A DNA stretch of 64,000 nucleotides from Didymodactylos carnosus (lineage: Eukaryota; Rotifera; Eurotatoria; Philodinida; Philodinidae), in NCBI GenBank assembly GCA_905250885.1, contig CAJNOQ010000034.1, positions 1-64,000 on the forward strand, in the 5' to 3' direction. Below are positions 62,395 to 64,000 of the stretch, one piece after another. Below the pieces are notes generated by a model. That model had not been told where the DNA came from. It was given only the letters and a program-made list of their open reading frames with translations, and ran no database searches. Every line of letters starts with the position of its first letter. The stretch's first letter is position 1. The position numbers and the translations under genes are program-made.

Positions 62395-64000
62395 ATCATT
62401 TTTGTACGCTAGAATCGATATTGTAGTGTAATTCTTTTAGTTTTCGATAAATTTTGTGTGTGAGTGTGCAGATTTTCTCTATTTTTATATGACTATTATA
62501 CGGTGGTTTGTGTGAGTATGCGTCTTTCTCTTCAGTATCTTTCTTTCTTTGAATTTAAAATAATTTGTTTATGAAAAGAACGTATGTGGGGTTATATTTT
62601 TCTTTCTAACTTTCTCCTCATAAAGAAACATTAACTGTTGTTTTGTATGAACTATTTTTGGCAACAAAAACAAAAGATATGGTACCATTTAACATTAGCT
62701 AGCTAACTTCGAACTACAATCCAAAAATTTACAAACTATTTGAAGAACATCAACAATTGCGTCTAAACGTCGTCGACAATAGCAATGACAACAACAACAA
62801 CGATTCTGAGATGAACAAACAAAATTAAAGAAGACACTTATCGTAGTGAACTGTTATTTTTCTGCATCGAATATCTAATGTTCGACTCTTTCTTTTTTCC
62901 GTCTGTCTTTTTTTTTTTTGCTTTGTTCAACGAAGGTATAATTAATTGAAGAAAAAAGATAAGATTTTACATATTTAACACACTATCTTTTATTTTGATG
63001 GCCAAACAGCTGAAATGGGTCAAGACTTTTCTAAAAGAATTGTTTTAGCAAAAAAACAACAACAAAAAAAATAAATTTCAAACTCATGTAGTTTACTAAA
63101 AACCAGTAATTTCAATTCAAAAAATTATACTATACGTAATTAATTGTCGGTGCGATAATAAAACTTTCTAAAGCGTTTATATGACAGTTTGAAATCGTTA
63201 TCGCAAGAAATATATAACTGAAGACAAGATAAGCAATTACAACTATTTCAGTTTGTTAAATTTCATTTACATATGGTCAGAAACATTTTAATGCACAGAC
63301 GATTAATTTTTAATTATTAGAAATTTATTTCTTCACCAATTTTAACATATCTAGGTGTAATGTATATTAATTTGAATGTAGATCACTAAGAAAAATCATC
63401 AAGACAGATCATGTTTTGCGAGGAATGAAGATCGAATCTGTGAGTACGACAATTGATCACTATTTTCGTTTTTAAACAATTGAATTAGTAAGACTTAAAA
63501 GAAGTCTCACTAAATGTGCTATGCAAAAAAATAAAATTCCAAATATCAACTGTCTAATGCCTGTTATAACAACAACAACAACATTATTATTATTACAATA
63601 TGTAAAAAAAAAACAAGAAAAAAACAAACAAAAACAAGATAAAAAAATATGAAGAGTTTTTTTTCTGAGTTTAATTCTTTGAGTATGACAGTAGATATAT
63701 ATTTTATTTATATTCACACTCATTTAAGTTCAATGGAAGAGAAAAAGCGGACAAAATGAAAAATACACATAAAATAAATAAATAAATTCAACATCTACCA
63801 GCCGCTAAGAAAATTTTGCATGTCACATAAACATTTGATTTATAAATTCTTTTAAAGCCAAAAATAATTAACAAATATAAAATTTTGATTTACCACAAAT
63901 GAAAGAAAATAAGTGCGTTTTATTAGACGACGATACAAACAAAAAACAAAAAAAAGAAATAAATCACTCCTATTTCTCTTCTTTTTTGACCACAGTTACA
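62395..64000. other. 3' flank of proline-rich gene and intergenic
   Basis: Probable 3' UTR, then AT-rich DNA with an AATAAA near 63069 and AAC/ATT-type microsatellite sequence at about 63571-63597. No further gene was recognised. Confidence 0.4.

Overview
The window looks like nuclear DNA of a small-genome, AT-rich metazoan. The best fit is a bdelloid rotifer, of the Rotaria or Adineta kind. This is inferred from four things: very short GT-AG introns (about 45-150 bp, most in phase 1), animal-only families (STRA6-like retinol receptor, matrix metalloproteinase, TENT5/FAM46 terminal nucleotidyltransferase, EGF/C-type-lectin-like membrane protein), Gln/Asn-rich low-complexity proteins, and many small non-autonomous DNA transposons. 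There is no operon structure and no rRNA gene, complete tRNA gene or CRISPR array.

Layout. 0.6-1.1 kb: a small unknown gene (-). 3.2-3.5 kb: the 3' end of a LINE (-). 3.8-4.6 kb: a small single-pass membrane protein (+). 5.4-9.8 kb: a secreted/membrane protein with a lectin-like region, a charged insert, one EGF domain and one TM segment (+); its signal-peptide exon lies 2.8 kb upstream across a MITE-filled intron. 10.35-17.7 kb: a nine-exon STRA6-like gene (+) of about 1673 aa. It carries a roughly 640-aa disordered insert exactly where vertebrate STRA6 has a short linker. 19.3-20.9 kb: a helical protein of unknown function (+), flanked by inverted, diverged copies of another coding fragment. 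25.2-29.8 kb: a His-rich and Gln-rich low-complexity protein in about ten exons (+). 35.4-38.0 kb: TENT5/FAM46 (-), interrupted by two one-base homopolymer frameshifts. 49.4-55.4 kb: a complete 13-exon matrix metalloproteinase (+). 56.5-56.7 kb: a possible small secreted peptide (+). 61.5-62.4 kb: a proline-rich protein with a clear TATA/Inr promoter (+).

Between and inside these genes lies a rich set of mobile fossils. There are three non-autonomous hAT-like elements with 8-bp target duplications (21.4, 30.1 and 40.5 kb). A 2.4-kb DNA transposon at 30.6-33.0 kb has seemingly identical 236-bp inner inverted arms and a decayed SWIM-type transposase end. There are also several foldback/MITE elements (4.1, 7.4, 23.1, 42.1, 45.5, 47.7, 52.7 and 56.8 kb), a tRNA-derived SINE, and an RT-domain LINE remnant near 58.9 kb.

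The genes are unrelated in function and do not form a pathway. All exon structures were read by eye, by matching splice phase and protein conservation; no search or alignment was run. No obviously new biochemical system was found. The most unusual items are the oversized STRA6-like receptor, the twice-frameshifted TENT5, the lectin-like/EGF protein and the nested foldback elements.
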